From Chelonoidis abingdonii (Eukaryota > Chordata > Testudines > Testudinidae): a stretch of 64,000 nucleotides of DNA. The notes under the pieces are model-generated. The model was not told where the DNA came from and did not search any database. It saw only the letters and a list, made by a program, of their open reading frames with translations. A program made the position numbers and the translations under genes. The number at the start of each line of letters is the position of its first letter. Within the stretch, counting starts at the first letter, position 1. Below are positions 1-11,260 of the stretch, in pieces. The stretch is taken from contig NC_133778.1 in assembly GCF_003597395.2 (NCBI RefSeq), positions 26,278,062-26,342,061 on the forward strand, read 5' to 3'.

Positions 1-1516
1 CGCCCCTCCTCCGGGGTCCCTTCCCGTGGAAGCCCCAAGGGGAGCCTCTCTCAGCCCCCCTCGCCACTCAACGTCTCTGCGAGTGCCGAGGTGGGTGTCG
101 GGTGCTAGCGAGGAGGGCCCTGGGGTGGTGGAGGCGATCTCCCTTCCATCTTGAAGGAGATCGAGGCCCTGGGTCTGCCACCAGTCACAGCAGGGAAGGA
201 CGACCTCGCCAGGGCCTAGAGTGTGGCCTACCCGCGTCCCTGTCACCAGAGGTCCTTTCCCCTACCGCTACTTCTGCTCCCACTCTGAGGGTCCCCTGGA
301 TTCCTCCGCTCGACCGGCTGCGGGTGGCCCTCTGTTGCTGCCGCCGAGCCATTAAGGCGACGGCCAGTGCCCCGCTGCCGGACCGCGGTTCCCAGGGGGT
401 ATCCTTTTGGGTGTGGAGAGACCCCTTCTTTCCTGGCGGGGACCCATTGACGACTTCTAATCTCCAGATGCCGGGCTGCCCCACGTGCCACTCTGGCTGC
501 GCCGCGGATCATTAGGGGTCCCTTCCCACTTCCCAGATCCCTGAGCCGACCAGAAGGAGCCACCGTCCAGTGGCTCACCCTATAGGGGCTCAGGATCCCG
601 TCTCTGCCCCCTTCCCAGATTCTCTCCCTGATCCCCGCCCTACTCCTGTTAGCCCTGTCCTTGTCCCCCCACCTCCTGTGATGCCAGTGCCGCCCCTGGG
701 AATACCCCCAGGTGCGGCTCCGCTTGTTTTCCTTTCCCGACCCACCAGGGCTGCTGTTCTCCTTCCGCCACCCCTTGTTGAACCGGGGAGCGGGGCGGTC
801 GCGTGGCGTCGGCCCATCGGACGCCACGTCGGGGTCTGCCCCCTGCCTGCCCGCCTCGGTGGGCCACGGGGCTGTGACGGGGCCCCACTGGGGACATCAT
901 CGGTCGGCTTTGACCCGGCCCCCCCATTGCGCTGAGGGAGGAGCTGCGGAGTTCCTCGACGACGTCCGTGGCTCCCGTAACAAAGCCATCTTGCCGCTCC
1001 AGCGCTGGGGGGATTTCCATCAGTCCTCCGGGCCGCGAGGGCCCTCATGGGGGGGGTAAGAGGACGGGAAGCAGGCCGCCGCGGCCTACCAGCGGGTCCG
1101 CCTCTCCGGACTCGTTAGTCACCTATGGGGTAGGTCACGGATTGCTGCGCGGCCTGCGGAGGCTGTGGCGTGTCTGCTGGGAGATCCCCCCACCCTCCCT
1201 CATGGCACCGATCATCTTTGCAACATTAAACACCCGGGCTGTAGGATGGGTCTCCGCAGAACCAGGTGCTCTCCTACCTCCGGAGGGGGTTACTCTGTGA
1301 TTTTTCCTGCCAGGCCGACACCATACGGATTCCGGCGCTGAAGCTTAGCTGGCGGCTGAGTGGGGGAACGAGGCCTACTTTAGCCACTTCTTGTTTGCGC
1401 GGCTGGGTGGCGACCTTGTTCTCCCCGACCTAACGGCCGAGGTGCTGCGGGGTCGCTGGAGGCGTGCCGGGCCGCCTGCTGCAACCTCGGTCCGCATGGA
1501 GGGGCTTGTGGTAATC
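1..1516 (+). mobile_element. Tx1-clade LINE copy 1 (partial, decayed)
   Basis: This GC-rich segment carries the end of ORF1 and the start of ORF2 of a non-LTR retrotransposon. At 1202-1243 it reads MAPIIFATLNTRAV, the type of start seen in the apurinic-like endonuclease of Tx1/L1-type LINEs. It aligns in inverted orientation with 5041-5800: shared stretches include the peptide GGGKRTGSRPPRPTSGS and the DNA around 1470-1510 versus 5041-5085. The reading frame shifts repeatedly, so it is not functional. The copy enters the window already incomplete and stops at the N gap. Membership of the Tx1 clade is inferred from the fuller copy on the opposite strand, which shows reverse transcriptase motifs. 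Confidence 0.8.
102..1190 (+). pseudogene. Decayed ORF1 (gag-like) of Tx1-type LINE
   Basis: In Tx1-type LINEs ORF1 encodes a nucleic-acid-binding protein that packages the RNA. Here the signal is fragmentary. One frame near 120-230 reads ILKEIEALGLPPVTAGKDDL, and around 940-1110 conserved pieces (EFLDDVRGSRNKA, QRWGDFHQ, KQAAAAYQRV) appear in shifted frames. These match the corresponding region of the opposite-strand copy (about 5400-5800). Between them the sequence is proline- and arginine-rich with stops in every frame. No zinc knuckle survives that I can point to. It is best read as a dead ORF1; the long open frames in this GC-rich DNA are largely compositional. Confidence 0.6.
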
Positions 1517-1616
1517 NNNNNNNNNNNNNNNNNNNNNNNNNNNNNNNNNNNNNNNNNNNNNNNNNNNNNNNNNNNNNNNNNNNNNNNNNNNNNNNNNNNN
1601 NNNNNNNNNNNNNNNN
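1517..1616. other. Assembly gap (100 N)
   Basis: Exactly 100 N separate the + strand Tx1 copy from the 3' end of the - strand copy. A round number usually denotes a gap of unknown length. The join between the two inverted LINE copies is therefore not supported by sequence in this window. Confidence 0.99.
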
Positions 1617-4600
1617 GATTCCGGGGACACAATGAAAAACAGGCTCAGGAGTGAGGTAGAGTGCTAAATAAGGGAACGGTGGGGAAACCGGAGCAGAACC
1701 TAGGACAACGCCCACTGCTCCTCAAAGGGCGTCAGGGAGCCAGTGGACGCGCCGAGGACTCTGCCCGTGCCCCGGTGACAGACGGAGGAACGGAAATAGG
1801 CCTACGTCGCAGAATCCGTAATCGGCCAACTCCTCTCCCGGGTGGTTGTAGTGGATAGTTTGGCCAGGGCCAAGAGGTTAGTTGGGAAGGAGATCCCGCG
1901 CTTTGTGGGCCACGGCTGGGGGTGCTAGCTAAAAGGTGAGGGGACAGTGCAAACCAGAACGTAAACGCATTGTCGGAGGGCGGAACAGGGGCTTGCAACC
2001 TGGCGATCCAGTAAGTGCCGCCAGGTCTCCTTCAGCGCCACAAGGGCAGGTGTCCTGGGGACGGGGTGTAGAACCGCCGCAAGTACACCCCGTGATCACG
2101 GCCGCCATGAAGGGAGCCGCCAACTTGACTCCCAGGGGCCGCGGGACAGGGCGAAGTTAAAGCTGGCCCCGGGTTCTACTCCGAGAGGTGGGGATGTCGC
2201 ATTTTGGTATGGGGCGGGGACGCAAAGGGAGGGTAGTGAGGGTATGAGAGCACGAGGCGTGTCGTATGGTTCGTGAGCTGCTCGGTCTGGACAGACGGCT
2301 GCACATCGTTGCAGCCGGCTTGCGAGAAAGGGTGAGAGGCGTTGGGTCACGGGGGAAGGGCACCTAATAAATGTCCATGGGGCACGGGGTGGAGGTGGGC
2401 GGGGATGCTTCGTTTAGACCGGTCGAGGGTAGCCGGAGCAGCAGGGCGCAGAAAAAACGCCTCACCTCCTGAAGTACGCGCCTGGGAGTCATGAGTCTGG
2501 ACGCCCATGCGACCGCGCGGCGTCAGGGGATCAGCCAATCCCAGCTCGTAGTCCAGGAGGTCTCCGACCCTGGTGACTCCCGCCAAGCCAGCTCAGCGCC
2601 CGCGGGGACTCCGCACCCTGCCCGAAGCTGGGGGTTGGTACAGGGCTCCAGGAGGAGGTTCGCCCCCCGGTGGCGCCACGGCTGGTCGCAGAAAAGAGTT
2701 CCAGGTCGAGGAGGTCTGGTAGAGACGGCCAGCCCGGAGACGGTTCGCGGAGACTCTTCGGATGTGAGGTTAAAGGTGCCGTCGTATCGGAGCCCTCGGA
2801 GCGGGGGGAAGGTGCGCCGTACGCTCCCGCCGGACTACCCGCACCTATACAGGAGCCTCTGAGGGCCTGGAGGGCGGAGAAGGACTAGTGCGAAGGCACT
2901 TAGCCTGCCCCTTCTCGGGGCGGTGGTAGGACCCTGCGAGACCAGTGCGTCCCTGGCAAAAGAACTCGATCTATCCGGAGTTGGTCAGGAACGGGGCGGG
3001 ACCGGGTGATTTTGGCCCAAGACTGGTCGAGCATGACGGACATTTGATATCGCACAGGTGCCTCCCGAAGGGAGAAGGCACCGGGTGTCCGTCATTTCGG
3101 AAGCCGCCAGGCCACCCCTGCCCTCAACGTGCCAGTTCTCCGGCGGAGACGGAATGCGTTGGACAGAGCAGGTAAACGCGAGGGATAAGTGCGCTACCCG
3201 CGCTCCCCGGAATGGCCTGAGGCGCGGGTGGGGGCTCGCCCTGCCCTCCCGACCACCGGCGGAGCCTTCTTGGCCAGTTTAACCGGGGGAGGGGGCGCTG
3301 GTACACAGCCTGGCAGCCTCACCGCGCCAGTCGCCCAGGTCCTGTACCACGGTGGCCCATCGATCGAGTACGCCGACAGGACGCCGCAGGCTCCGGCTCG
3401 ACGAAGCACACCCGTACAACCTTCTCGCGGAGGGACGATGGAGGGCCATCGATGCGGGCGTACAGGCTGGCCCTGAGAGGGGGCACCCCTGCCGACTCCC
3501 TCCGAAGTGACTGGCTCGGTCAGGGCCAGTTGAGGCCTGACCAGACTCCGAAGAAGGTAGCACCTGGTGGAGACCATCAAAAACGGGGTCGAAGCGACCT
3601 CGCGATACCCAGGAAGTCAGTGATCCTCCTGATCGACGCCTTCTCCTAATCCAGGGACAAGAGGGCGAACGAACGACATCCTCACCCTATTCCAGAAGTC
3701 CCGGACCAGTATACATTAATCAAAGATAGTGCGGCCCGGGCGGTTGTAGGGTCTGGTCTGGATAGGACAGTCGCTGCGCGGACCTGACGTAGCGAGATGG
3801 CCTTTGCAATGATTTTGTAGTCGTGCTGAAGGTCGAGTGGGACGCAATTCGCTAAATCGCGGGAGGTCCCTCTTCGGCATAAGGGGACGGCTCGCCTGCA
3901 CGATGAGAGGGGAGGACCCGCTCTGCAAAGATCGGGCCAGACGCGTGACCAGGTCTGGAGCGAGAACGTCCGAACACGGGTTTTAGACTCCACGGTAGCC
4001 CGTCGATGCCGGAGATTTATTGTGTGGGCATGCGACGGAGGGCTATCCGAGACATCGGCCGAGTGAGAGGCCAGCTCAGCGGTCCCCGGTCGGCCGTGCC
4101 GGACGCTCGCGGCGCCGTCAGGGACTCTGAGCCGTTAGGATCAGGTCGGATCCGGGGAGAAAGGGGCGGTTTTAGAAGGCTGGCCCTCGCCGGCAATCTT
4201 CGCCGGTCCGTAAGGCGATGGATGCCGTCCTCCGCCGGAGTCAGGTGACGGTTTCTTTTGGCACCTCCTTTTCTTCCAGGGCCAGGTAGAAGCAGGGGAG
4301 CCGCAGGTCATCTCGAAGGCAGGCGGTTGCGGGATCGAACAAAAGCTCCCCGGGCGGATGGTCCTCGAGGCATCGAAGCTCCTCCGCTTCTCCGGCCGCT
4401 CCGCATGGGATGGATCTCGGGGTTTGGCGGCCAGACTCCTCTCCAGCTCCAAGACTCCCGCTCAGCTGCTCTATGGCCGCATCCTCCGACGGCTTAGCGC
4501 CCGGGATGTTAGTCACGGAGAAGGCGGGGCGCGACCTTCCCCAGATCCCAACCACCGCCGCTCGGGAAAGGCGCGCGCTGCCTCGCAGGCAGCGATCCCG

Positions 4601-5800
4601 GAAGGACGCCACGAAGCGCATCTCCAGCAACTATTATTAAGTCGCAATAGGCGGCCGGCCTCTGCGGCAGAGAGGGCTGTCCGGTGGCGAGATGGTGATC
4701 CGAAAAGGGGGCTAGGCGAACGCCGGGGAGTGGGCCAGAAAGGTGGAACGTGATAGATAAAATGCCGGTCCAGCGGGAGTGGCACGACGATGAGGCTCAA
4801 CGGCGAAGGTTGAAAGTCGAGACTGTCGTACGGTGTTGGTCGCTCCGAGTCCCAGGGAGTGGCGTTCGACAATCTCCGTGAGGACGGCCGCGAGCCGGCG
4901 GGGCACTGCTCGGTCACGAGCGGTCCGATTCCTCAAGGGTGGTTTAATCCCCCGGACCAGGCTCCGAGATCCGGGAGCGAGGAAGGCGGCGCGCTGATAA
5001 AAAACGCAATCTCCGGCGCGTGTCGGGGCTAATTTGACGCGATTCCACAAGCCCCTCATGCGGACCGAGGTTGCAGCAGGCGGCCGGATTAGCCCAGCGG
5101 ACCCCCAGCACCTGGCCGTTAGGTTGGGGGGACAAGGGTCGTACACGGCGCGCAAACGGAAGTGGGCTAAGTATGGCTCTTTCCCCTCCGCGCCAGTTGC
5201 TTCAGAGGCGGATCAGTTTGGTCTCCTTGCAGGAAATCCGGTAACCTCCGGGAGGTTAGGAGGCAATGGTTCCTGCGGAGCCCATCTACAGCCCGGGTGT
5301 TTAATGTTGCAAAGCTGATCAGGTTGCATGGGAGGGCTCGGGGGGATTCGCTCGGCGCCGACACGCCCACGCCTCGAGGCCGCGCGCAATCCGTGACCTT
5401 ACCCATAGGTGATACGGTCCGGAGAGGGGACCCGCTGGTAGGCCGCGGCGGCCTGCTTCCCGTCCTCTTCCTCCCCCATGAGGGCCTGCGGCTCCGGAGG
5501 AACCTGATGGATCCACCAAACGCGATAATAAAATGAAACAAAGCAGAGCAGATGGATATATGTTACGGAGAAGCCATAACCGGACGTCGTCGACAGGACT
5601 CCACGACAGATCCTCCTAACAAGCCAGAAAACAACAATACATCGGCAGCGGACGGCAGGAGAAGATCCCGAAACCGAACGAATGACTGATACCAGATGGT
5701 GCCCGTCAAAGCCACACAGTGGCCCGAAGGCGCGCGCGGCAAGGGGCGACCCCCGACCGTGCGTTCGATGGAAGCGCGCACGCGACGCGCTCCGGTTCAA
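1617..5800 (-). mobile_element. Tx1-clade LINE copy 2 (near full ORF2, decayed)
   Basis: Read on the minus strand, this block runs from the end of ORF1 (about 5800-5345) through nearly all of ORF2 (about 5340-1690) and ends at the gap. The order of recognisable motifs fits a Tx1-like LINE: the endonuclease start FATLNTRAV (near 5287-5313), the pre-RT text FYLALEEKE followed by FSPDPT (about 4265-4145), then the reverse transcriptase core. Frame changes occur every few dozen codons. GC and CpG content are far above the rest of the window. Upstream similarity to copy 1 is recognisable to about 5800, beyond which lie about 100 bases of unassigned DNA and an LTR fragment. Confidence 0.85.
1690..5340 (-). 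pseudogene. Decayed ORF2 (endonuclease-reverse transcriptase) of Tx1-type LINE
   Basis: ORF2 nicks target DNA and copies the element RNA into the break. Visible landmarks on the minus strand are: endonuclease start near 5300; RT text DYKIIAKAISLR near 3823-3790, followed by a frameshifted PGRTIFD; RQGCPLSG near 3494-3465, the conserved RT block before the catalytic box; and VLSAYSIDG near 3385-3359 where an intact copy would have a YADD-type catalytic pair. The catalytic box is therefore broken. Downstream, AGVTRVGDLLDYELG (about 2585-2540) and PLFRPPTMRLRSGLHCPL (about 1995-1935) match the C-terminal half of Tx1-like proteins as I know them. Multiple frameshifts make it a pseudogene. Confidence 0.8.
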
Positions 5801-5910
5801 ATCCTCTATCTAATACTTGGTGTTCTAGCCCTGTGGATCCTCCCCTTAGGCTGGGGGGAGGTCCTTTAGAAGTGGGCGGGCTTCGCCCGCCCACCCCTGG
5901 GATGCCAATA
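5801..5910. other. GC-rich junction with two short hairpins
   Basis: About 110 bases between the Tx1 copy and an LTR fragment. A perfect 10-bp inverted repeat with a 3-base loop lies at 5872-5894 (gtgggcgggc / gcccgcccac). A second 7-bp inverted repeat lies at 5839-5861 (cctcccc / ggggagg). It may be LINE 5' UTR or part of the neighbouring LTR; I cannot decide. Confidence 0.5.
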
Positions 5911-5968
5911 GGCTAACATACCTGTTTCTCAGTACTTTACTGTAGCCATCTGGCCTTGCCCCATCACA
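5911..5968 (-). mobile_element. 5' end fragment of LTR family A
   Basis: On the minus strand this begins tgtgatggggcaaggcc and is almost identical to the first 55-60 bases of the solo LTR at 62068. It is preceded (minus strand) by GTAT, the same four bases that flank the 62-kb copy, although the wider flanks differ. Similarity stops abruptly at 5910, so the element is truncated or rearranged at the Tx1 boundary. Confidence 0.85.
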
Positions 5969-6585
5969 ATACATTACCTCATTTCCCACAACCACCATAT
6001 GAGATAGAAACCAGAAGTAAAGTAATTTCACCAAGTAACAGGGAAATGGAGGCACAGATAGGTTGAGGAGTAAAGTATGGCTTTAACCTGTGTCCTAATG
6101 TGGTATGCCTCCCCAGGAGCATAACTCCTGGTTCTTCCCCTATGTGGTGCAGTGTAGAACTGTGCATGTGTCGGCGCAGTTATGCTGGCTGAAGCACTGT
6201 GTGAGTGGCACGGGATGTGGAACATTGGATGGGGGAGTCACACCTCTTCCTTTCCATATGTGGAAGCCACTTTCCCTGTGCTATGGATAGCCCATGCAGG
6301 ATAGCAATGGCATGGATTTCAACCCACTGTGTGGCTGTTCTCAGATGGGCCATGATTTGCTTAAGAGCATACAACTTCTTACCATCAGGATGACAACAAG
6401 GTTTCAAATCTCCTTAGACTCTCCATTAGAGCTGGTGCGAAAATGTTATCAAAACTATTTTCAAGGGTAAAACAGAGTGAAAAATCTCATATACAAGTTG
6501 CTTCCCTTCCCCTCAAGCCCTTAGTTTTCTGACAAATATGTTTAAATCTGTATTGATTGTTGTTAATAGAGAGGCAGCGTTTCTC
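5969..6585. other. Unassigned AT-rich sequence after the composition switch
   Basis: Non-repetitive sequence in which composition falls abruptly from the GC-rich LINE block. Around 6030-6100 there is weak similarity to the minus-strand body of a MIR-type SINE (aaatggaggcacagatagg). Nothing else is recognised. Confidence 0.4.
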
Positions 6586-6589
6586 ATCC

Positions 6590-6720
6590 ACTTAACCACA
6601 GTGCTTTTTGGCAAATTGAGTGTCCTCACTCAATCTCAGTGTGCCTCACTCTTGACCATCTGTAAAATGGAAATAATAATGGCCAAATTCACCACCTCAC
6701 AAAGGAAAGCTATTGTAATT
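6590..6720 (+). mobile_element. MIR-type SINE fragment
   Basis: The stretch cactcaatctcagtgtgcc through ccatctgtaaaatggaaataataatggcc follows the classic MIR order in the sense direction: 'ctcagtttcctcatctgtaaaatgg' followed by an ATA-rich segment. It is highly diverged and its ends are approximate. Confidence 0.7.
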
Positions 6721-6724
6721 TTAC

Positions 6725-7237
6725 AATATCCCAGATTCACTAGATTCTTTCTAAGGGTTACCAGTCTTTTAATGTCCTTAGACATTTGGGTTAGGTCTTT
6801 CACAGCACCCAAAAGTTTACAGCTTCTTTGACTCATTCAAAATTACAGTGATGGGTGCTAATAAAAGAGCCTTGATAGGTATTCTGAGAATTAAATAGCA
6901 CTGAATTATAGTTATCTTCCCCCGCTCCCCCCCCCACTTTCTATTTTCATGCATTCACTCATCAAGGGCTCTCTTTCCTCCCAGCTGCTGGCTTCAATGG
7001 GCTAAGCAGATGCTCAGTGCCTGGCAAGATTGAGCCCCAAATGAACTACAGTAGAATTTGATTTTTCTGACTACTGTTTGAAGTAACTATTTAGATAAAT
7101 GGTGGACACTTTCTTTTCCAAAAGCCAGTTCCTCATTGGAACTCTTGTATTTGTCTTCACTTATACTGAGCAGTGGCTGTTCAGTTGTAATTATGTGGCT
7201 GAAAAGAATCTCTTTGATTTTTCTTTTATGTTTTCAG
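6725..7237. other. Unassigned intergenic or intronic sequence
   Basis: AT-rich DNA with a short C-rich run (cccccgctccccccccc near 6920). The last 30 bases are pyrimidine-rich and lead into a splice-acceptor-like cag at 7235-7237. Confidence 0.4.
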
Positions 7238-7277
7238 GAAAGAGTGTTTCACCTAGCTGAATGTCAATCAGCTGCAG
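7238..7277 (+). CDS. Candidate exon A of an unidentified gene
   Basis: Forty bases are bounded by an acceptor-like sequence (pyrimidine-rich tract ending ttttatgttttcag) and a donor-like gtaaag. Only one of the three frames is open; it reads ERVFHLAECQSAA and leaves one base (g) over. That leftover phase is exactly what candidate exon B at 20314 needs, joining as a GAT codon. I do not recognise the peptide. Short open exons with acceptable splice sites occur by chance, so this stands mainly on its phase agreement with B and C. No start codon or promoter was found in the window. Confidence 0.3.
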
Positions 7278-9925
7278 GTAAAGATTCTGTAAGAGATTGT
7301 CAGAATACTAATTGGCATCGATAATGATTTAACTGACCTGCCTGAACACTGCCTATCAGAAAAGTCTGTCGTATTTTGCTTTGATACACATCTGCTTTGA
7401 GATACTTATTGCTTCAAGAATTGGCATTTTGTTAGTTTTTCCATTCTTGCCTGGATTCATTATTGATGTAAGATGCTGGAGACTGAAGTCATGTGTTTAA
7501 CCACATACAGTACTATGTGTTGTATGAACAGAAATATTTCAGATTCCTCAACGCTTTCCCTCTAACGTTCGCGTGGGAGTACTTGTGTCTCCATTCATTC
7601 CTTGCTGCCTCTGCTGAGACTGCAAACAAGGATATCATTCAGTACAATTTGCACAGAGCTATGTAAATATTTGACTTGGGCTAATTTAAGTACTTCTTCA
7701 GTGTATCCTGTTGTCCTAAACCTCAGCCGGGGCTTATGATAGCCTGAGGTTCAGTCTTACAATGGGGTGCTGCAAAACCTGTCTGTCTCTCTCCTGTGCC
7801 AAGCCTCCCATCCCCACAAATATATATATAAAGAAGAAGGAGCTAGACAAGGTAGAGCAAGTTGACAGAGCATGAATTTCCAAGTGAACCTACAGGGGTC
7901 AGGGCCTTTCTGAGCACTGTGAATGAAAACAGGTGTTTTCTTGCTTTCAGATGTTCACAGTGCATCTATGTCAAATTTAAATTTTGTTTTGATCCTGTAT
8001 AGTTGTGTGTGCTTACATGCTGTATTGTGGTTTTACTAAAATTGTTTCCTTAACTAAATTGAATGTTTATTAGTGGGAAACCTCTAAAGCATTTGGGACC
8101 AAACTCTGCCCTGAGTTATATGCTATGCAACGTAATTGGTTTCAGTGGGGTTGCACAGCATTAAAGTTAGAGCAGAAATTGTTCCTTAATGTTAGGGCAT
8201 CTTGCCAGGACATTATTACTGGAACCTTTAATATTGTACTTAGTTACATCAAACATCCTGATACAGCGCTGCATGAGCATACCATGTTTAAAGAAATATA
8301 GGCATGTTGAAAATGTTGGTCTTGTTTACTACTGTTTATTTGTTAACTGAATTTTACCAGTATGCAGCCTAAAATATATTACAATAACCAGCAATAAATG
8401 GTTCACAGAATACTGATGTGATATTTCAAATAAATAATTGTAGGTACCACACAAGTATTGTGTATAGAGGTAGAGAAGTACAAGGCCAAAAGTTGTCTTA
8501 ATTCTTCTCTCTTTAGCTCTTTTGGTTATTTTTTTTTCTCTCAGAAATGCTCTGGGATTTTCCAGAATTGTGCATACCAACATACACATGATACTCTTTA
8601 ATGAGTACCTAATGTTAACTTGAACTATAGCTGTAGTTAAATGCCAGAGATTTAACCTTGGTTGACGAAGACCTTTTAAACTTGCATGGTAAACTTCATG
8701 ACCTCAGTGTGATTCACTCATTAAAATAGGGATGAAAACCAAATGTGAAAGCCAGTGGGGAAATTATACCCAGAAAAAAACCTCCACTAATGTTATCTGG
8801 GGGTATCAGAGGAATGTGATATGAATCATCAATAGAGCTGTCTTGAATAATTTTTTTATTTAATTTCGCAATATTTTTTACAACTTGTTTTCATTATTCA
8901 GTCACCTTTTTGATTGTGATATCTAGGTTTAAATCCTGTTTAAATCAATGGAAGTTTTGTCATTGACTTCAAGGGATCCAAGACTTCACCAATAATTAGT
9001 TTTTGTTGACTAAATTTGTCTCTTTCAGTTTCTCTGTTGGCTTTAATAGCACCTGCCTACATGCTTGAAAGCTTATGGAGACTTCTTAAAAACAAACAGT
9101 TCAAAAAGAATTAGGACTTGTTTGCTTTGCAACTTTTCCAAACTCCCTCCACTTCTAACAAACTATTTCCTTTGACCTAAGATAATTGTCATGTCTGCAA
9201 GATTCTCTCTTTGATGCTTCAAAACAAATGCTTCTGTAGTAAATGTATAAGAAAATAATTGTTTCTCTATTTCTGGAAACATCCTTTTTATGTGCTGTAA
9301 ATGCATAGAAACATTTCATTTGAGGTCTTAATGTGTTTTCCTTTTCAGTAACATGAATACTTCAAAGATCTTATCTCCTACCAATTTACACTAATCATTG
9401 TATTAACTTAATTCACTTTGAAGCACAATTACTTTTTCTATGAAAAGCTTGCCTGTTCCAGAAACTATAGAGATTGTATTAAACAGAATGGGCCAAATTG
9501 TGCCCTATTTCACACTCATCTAATCTGGCTGATGTCAATGGAGTTGAATCTATGTAGCTCAAGGCAGAACTTGCTCAATGGATTAAATTGTTTTTGTAGT
9601 TCTGCTTAATGGAGTTAATAGGTACAAGTAGAGTTCATTTCTTTGGTATTTTATCATCATCTGTGGTATGATGGCTCAAGAACTCCCTCCAAAAGGAAAC
9701 AAGGAAAAGCTCACCATTTGTAGGTCAGGTTCCAAGACTCACCTCTTCAGCATAGCCTTTCTCAAATAAAGGAGCAGAAAAATAACCCAGCAACATGCTC
9801 AAGGGTAGAAGCAGAGAACTAAACCACAGACTAGAATAGATTTAACTGTCACTTTTGAATAGATATCACAATTATCCATACTAATCTATTAACAACTTCA
9901 TACAACAGCCATACAACAGGGGCTG
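7278..9925. other. Unassigned AT-rich stretch with faint old repeats
   Basis: No gene seen. Two short pieces resemble an old amniote inverted-repeat element that typically reads 'ccattgacttcaatgg...': 8095-8190 (accaaactctgccctgag ... agagcagaaattg) and 9488-9600 (gggccaaattgtgcccta ... caatggag). Around 9725-9765, tccaagactcacctcttcag resembles the antisense 3' part of an old L2/CR1-type LINE. A short inverted repeat lies at 7720-7755 (aacctcag / ctgaggtt). Confidence 0.4.
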
Positions 9926-9928
9926 TAA

Positions 9929-10139
9929 TACTTTGATCTGATTTCAGTTACTGGGTTTAGTGTGCAATTGTGAGGTGATGTTGGTGGCCTGTGATGTTGA
10001 GAAATCTCTGATAGACTCATAGAGTTTAAGACCAGAAGGGATCATCAGATCATGGAGTCTGAGCTCCTGTATATCACAGGCCACCAATATCAGTTCACAA
10101 TTACACACTAAACCCAGCAACTGAAATCAGACCAAAGTA
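9929..10139. repeat. 67-bp foldback (inverted repeat) at the CR1 3' end
   Basis: The left arm 9929-9995 is the near-perfect reverse complement of the right arm 10073-10139, with a 77-base spacer. The right arm belongs to the minus-strand CR1 that continues to about 11260. The left arm is therefore an inverted partial copy of the same CR1 segment. Confidence 0.85.
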
Positions 10140-11260
10140 CTACAACCAGTAGAAGACTCAACTGTTTACCACAGGACGAGAAGAGGAGGGACTCAAGGTT
10201 CCCACAGTCAGAGGAAAATGATTTAGTAAGATATACCCAGATAACCCTGGCAAGTTACCCTCACCTACACTGTGCAGAGGAAGGCAACCCTCCCCTCCTC
10301 TGGCCACTGACCTGGGGAAAAATTCCTTCTCACCTCCACATGTGATAATCAATTTAGGCCTTGGGCATATGAGCAAGGATTAGCCAGTGAAGCACCTGAA
10401 AGCGAGCGAGAGAGTGAGTGAGTGCCCAATGCCATCTCAAAGCTCTAGCCTTCCCCATCAAATATCTCATCTCCAGTAATGGTGTTGCCTGATGCTTCAT
10501 AGGAAGTAGATTTTTTAAAAAAGCAAATAGAATACTGTGGGGGTGGAGAATCCCTTCCTGTCCCTTGTAGCTGGCAGATTGAAACCCTGAAGCATGAGTT
10601 TTAGGAACATAAGACGTAAACTGGAAGTGAGCCCCGGGATTGCTGAGGCCTGTCCCTCACCATCACAAGCAATCCCATCACACAATTGCATTTTTCCAGC
10701 TCTCTCTCAAAATTAAGTTGTTGTCTCTCACAATTGTTAGGAGCTATTCCAGAATCTCAGCCCTCTGATGGTTAGAGGCCTTTTAATTTCAGGCCTGTAT
10801 CTCTTCTTGGCCAGGTTGCATCCATTTATTCTTGTGCCAACAGTGCCCTTTAACTTAAATAGTTCTTCATCCTCCCTCATATTTACTCTTGTAATGAATT
10901 CAAACAGACAATCATATCCCCTTACAGTCTTCTTTTAGCTAAACTAAACAAGATAAGCTTTTCCAGTCTCCTCTCATAAGATAGCCCCCCACCTCCCATT
11001 CCCACGATCAGTAGCTCTCCTCTGCACCTGTTCCAGATTAAATCTGAACAGGGGTGACCAGCATTGTACACACTGTTCCAAATGAGCTCTTACCACTGCC
11101 TCCTAAAATGGCCTCTCTCTTGGAAATGCATCACATCTGCCTTTTGCACAGTCATATTACATTGGTGGATCTAGCCATCCTTTGATCAACCCACAAACCC
11201 AGGTTTCTCTCCTCATCTGTTGCTTCTAACTGATGATTAGCCCCTAGTCCCCCACTCTGA
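10013..11260 (-). mobile_element. CR1-type LINE, 3' portion
   Basis: CR1 is the dominant LINE of sauropsids. The + strand text from 10013 (catagagtttaagaccagaa, gggatcatcagatcatggag, tcctgtatatcacaggcc) is the familiar reverse complement of a CR1 3' end. It is followed by cctcccctcctctggccact and later by text on cctgttccagattaaatctg and gaccagcattgtacacactg that matches the antisense 3' UTR and C-terminal region of old CR1 copies. No usable open frame remains. The middle (10380-10640) is poorly matched and may contain insertions. Confidence 0.75.

Noticed and set aside
1375..1715. Open frames spanning the N gap
   Set aside because: The frames contain 33 or more unknown residues from the gap and cannot be evidence of a gene.
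102..5155. Many open frames of 60-150 codons on both strands of the GC-rich block
   Set aside because: They are overlapping, low in hydrophobic diversity and rich in Pro, Arg and Gly. The real signal is the frameshifted Tx1 ORF1/ORF2.
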